Shown here piece after piece: positions 13,952 to 15,944 of a stretch of DNA of 15,944 nt. How positions within the stretch are numbered: position 1 is the first letter of the stretch; every line of letters starts with the position of its first letter. Source of the stretch: Bacillota bacterium. GTDB taxonomy: Bacteria; Bacillota_I; Bacilli_A; Acholeplasmatales; Acholeplasmataceae. The position numbers were made by a program, and so were the translations under genes. Location of the stretch: assembly GCA_023431045.1 (NCBI GenBank), contig JAEYXZ010000115.1, positions 1-15,944 of the forward strand, in the 5' to 3' direction. The notes below the pieces were generated by a model, which saw only the letters and a program-made list of their open reading frames with translations, was not told the DNA's origin and did not search any database.

Positions 13952-15910
13952 ATGGCAGCTAAACAGTACGATGAATCGTCCATTCAAATATTAGAAGGAT
14001 TAGAAGCGGTACGAAAAAGACCGGGGATGTATATAGGGTCAACCGATGCTCGTGGACTTCATCATTTGGTATGGGAAATAGTAGATAATGCCATGGATGA
14101 AATTTTAGCCGGTTTCGGTGATGAAATTTCAGTAACCATCAAAGCTGATAACTCAATTGAAGTGGTAGATAATGGGCGTGGTATGCCTTATAAAATGCAC
14201 TCAAGCGGTGTTCCAACAACACAGGTTATTTTTGGTATTCTTCATTCCGGTGGTAAATTTGGTGGTGAAGGTGGTTATAAAGTTGCAGGAGGACTACATG
14301 GTGTTGGATCCTCTGTTGTTAATGCATTATCATCATTTTTAGAAGTAACCGTTTATAAAGATGGTGGCATTTGGCAACAACGATTTGAAAATGGTGGAAA
14401 AAAGATTTCTGAACTAAAACGTCTTGGTGATACAAAGAAAACAGGAACGATGGTTTGGTTTAAACCAGATCCATCGATTTTTTCAACAACCCTTTATCAA
14501 TATGACATGATTAAGGAAAGATTGAAAGAATCTGCGTTTTTAATTAAAGGATTAAAGATTAATCTTTATGACCAAAGAAGAAACTTTAAAGAATCATTTA
14601 AATACGATGAAGGTATTAGTGCGTATGTTCAACTTCTTAATCAAGGGAAAAATGTCTTACATGATGTTAAAGATGTTGAAGGTTCCTATACAGCGAGTAA
14701 AAAAGCTGATATTGAAGTGGAGGTTGCACTTCAATTTACCGATGGTTATGCTGAAAATATCTTATCGTTTGTTAATAATGTTAGAACTAAAGACGGTGGA
14801 TCTCATGAAGTCGGCTTTAAGTCTGCATTAACTAAAGTCATTAACGATTATGCTAGAAAATATGTCTTACTTAAAGAAAAAGAAGATAATTTAGATGGTG
14901 TTGATATTAGAGAAGGATTAACTGCAATTATCTCACTAAGAATACCAGAATCAATCTTAGAGTTTGAAGGACAAACCAAAGGTAAACTAGGTACACCAGA
15001 TGCAAGAAATGCAACTGAACAAATTTTCTATGAAAAATTCAATACTTATTTAGAAGAAAACAAACAAGTTGCCTCAACCATCATTGGAAAAGCCATTTCT
15101 GCATCACGAGCAAGAGAAGCTGCTAGAAAAGCACGTGAAGAAGCAAGAAATGATAAAAAGAAAAACAAAAAAGAAGTCATTTTATCAGGTAAACTAACAC
15201 CTGCTCAAGGTAAAGATAAAAATATCAATGAGTTATTCTTAGTCGAAGGTGACTCTGCGGGTGGATCTGCAAAACAAGGTAGAAACAGACGTTTCCAAGC
15301 AATTCTACCGCTTCGTGGTAAAGTTATTAATACTGAGAAGACGAATACGGAAACAATTCTAAAAAATGAAGAAATTTCGACCATCATTCACACCATAGGT
15401 GCCGATTTTGGTGCTGATTTTGATGTCTCTAAATGTAACTATAAGAAAGTTATTATTATGACCGATGCCGATGATGATGGTGCTCATATTCAAGTCTTAT
15501 TATTAACGTTCTTCTTTAGATATATGCGACCATTAATTGAAGATGGACGGCTATATTTAGCATGCCCACCACTTTATAAAGTCACCCGCAAGAAGAGCAA
15601 AAAAGAAGAAATTATCTACGCTTGGAGTGACGATGAATTAAAGAGCATCTTAGAAGATAACGATGATAACTATAATATTCAACGTTATAAAGGTCTTGGG
15701 GAAATGAACTTTGATCAGTTATGGGAAACAACCATGAATCCTGAATCGAGAAACTTAAATCAGGTTCAAATCGATGATTTATCAGCTTCTGATAAACAAA
15801 TTAGCATCTTAATGGGTGATGCTGTTGCTCCACGTCGTGAATGGATTGAGTCCAATGTGGATTTTGAAATTACCGATGATTTTGATATTGAAGGAAGAGA
15901 AAACAGATGA
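13952..15910 (+). CDS. parE: DNA topoisomerase IV subunit B (ParE)
   Basis: ATPase subunit of topoisomerase IV, which decatenates daughter chromosomes. Of the upstream in-frame ATGs, 13892 precedes the inferred transcription start, and 13940 lacks a Shine-Dalgarno; ATG 13952 has GGAG (13942-13945) 6 nt before it and gives 652 residues starting MAAKQYDESSIQILEG, as in Bacillota ParE. Motifs: Bergerat ATP site with Glu42 and Asn46 in EIVDNAMDE, DNGRGMP 73-79, GGLHGVGSS 113-121; TOPRIM EGDSAGG 432-438 and DADDDGAH 505-512; QRYKGLGEMN from 577. ParE rather than GyrB is favoured by close resemblance to Bacillota ParE, including the AREAARKAREEAR linker, and by parC next. The stop overlaps the parC start. 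Confidence 0.95.
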   Translation: MAAKQYDESSIQILEGLEAVRKRPGMYIGSTDARGLHHLVWEIVDNAMDEILAGFGDEISVTIKADNSIEVVDNGRGMPYKMHSSGVPTTQVIFGILHSGGKFGGEGGYKVAGGLHGVGSSVVNALSSFLEVTVYKDGGIWQQRFENGGKKISELKRLGDTKKTGTMVWFKPDPSIFSTTLYQYDMIKERLKESAFLIKGLKINLYDQRRNFKESFKYDEGISAYVQLLNQGKNVLHDVKDVEGSYTASKKADIEVEVALQFTDGYAENILSFVNNVRTKDGGSHEVGFKSALTKVINDYARKYVLLKEKEDNLDGVDIREGLTAIISLRIPESILEFEGQTKGKLGTPDARNATEQIFYEKFNTYLEENKQVASTIIGKAISASRAREAARKAREEARNDKKKNKKEVILSGKLTPAQGKDKNINELFLVEGDSAGGSAKQGRNRRFQAILPLRGKVINTEKTNTETILKNEEISTIIHTIGADFGADFDVSKCNYKKVIIMTDADDDGAHIQVLLLTFFFRYMRPLIEDGRLYLACPPLYKVTRKKSKKEEIIYAWSDDELKSILEDNDDNYNIQRYKGLGEMNFDQLWETTMNPESRNLNQVQIDDLSASDKQISILMGDAVAPRREWIESNVDFEITDDFDIEGRENR

Positions 15911-15944
15911 GCAAGGTAGCGAATAAAATCAATGACTTTGTTAC
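15907..15944 (+). CDS. parC: Start of DNA topoisomerase IV subunit A (ParC), cut by the window end
   Basis: ATG 15907 overlaps the parE TGA (ATGA) and is preceded by AAGGAAGAG (15891-15899) at a suitable distance. Only 12 codons (MSKVANKINDFV) are visible, too few to identify by themselves; the call rests on the conserved parE-parC order and translational coupling. The DNA-cleaving subunit would follow beyond the window. Confidence 0.7.
   Translation, partial: MSKVANKINDFV

Noticed and set aside
13952..15910. GyrB instead of ParE
   Set aside because: Sequence character follows Bacillota ParE and the next gene begins as an ATGA-coupled subunit in the parE-parC arrangement; gyrB paralogues share the motifs, so a small doubt remains.

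Overview
The window is an AT-rich, gene-dense stretch of a bacterial chromosome. It uses the standard genetic code: Trp is TGG in the genes checked, and TGA ends ruvB, the EIIB-like gene, trmB, the M42 peptidase, the aldo/keto reductase and parE. Gene content and order (rplU-ysxB-rpmA-obg, ruvA-ruvB-queA, parE-parC) point to Bacillota or the Acholeplasma side of the Mollicutes; TGA as stop argues against Mycoplasma and Spiroplasma. Placement in Acholeplasmatales is an inference from overall character, not proved by any marker here.

Layout. (1) 1-156: 3' end of an unidentified + strand gene. (2) 157-1262: a strong promoter, a probable autoregulatory leader, then rplU (L21), ysxB/prp (the protease that trims L27) and rpmA (L27), ending in a terminator that overlaps the rpmA stop codon. 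(3) 1282-2541: obg GTPase with its own terminator. (4) 2643-6221, minus strand: one very long (about 1,190 aa), cysteine-free, soluble coiled-coil protein of unknown function with its own promoter and terminator. (5) 6308-8904: ruvA-ruvB-queA, transcribed divergently from the coiled-coil gene from back-to-back extended -10 promoters. (6) 8897-9742, minus strand: uppP, undecaprenyl-diphosphate phosphatase, convergent with queA and overlapping its 3' end. (7) 9854-13842: six genes in which every neighbouring pair overlaps by 4 to 35 nt: a membrane-anchored PTS EIIB-like protein without the catalytic Cys, HPr, a DUF368/PopT-type membrane protein, trmB, an M42 aminopeptidase and an aldo/keto reductase. 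(8) 13952-15944: parE and the first codons of parC, from a promoter embedded in the preceding terminator.

How the genes work together. Block 2-3 is ribosome assembly, with the L27-processing protease beside its substrate. RuvAB processes recombination junctions and QueA makes the queuosine precursor. UppP and the DUF368 protein both belong to the recycling of the lipid carrier undecaprenyl phosphate, which is notable if the cell has no wall. ParE/ParC is topoisomerase IV. The least explained items are the giant coiled-coil protein and the tethered, Cys-to-Glu EIIB-like protein translationally coupled to an intact HPr. The window holds no gene-free stretch above 300 bases and no tRNA, rRNA, CRISPR or insertion sequence that I can see.
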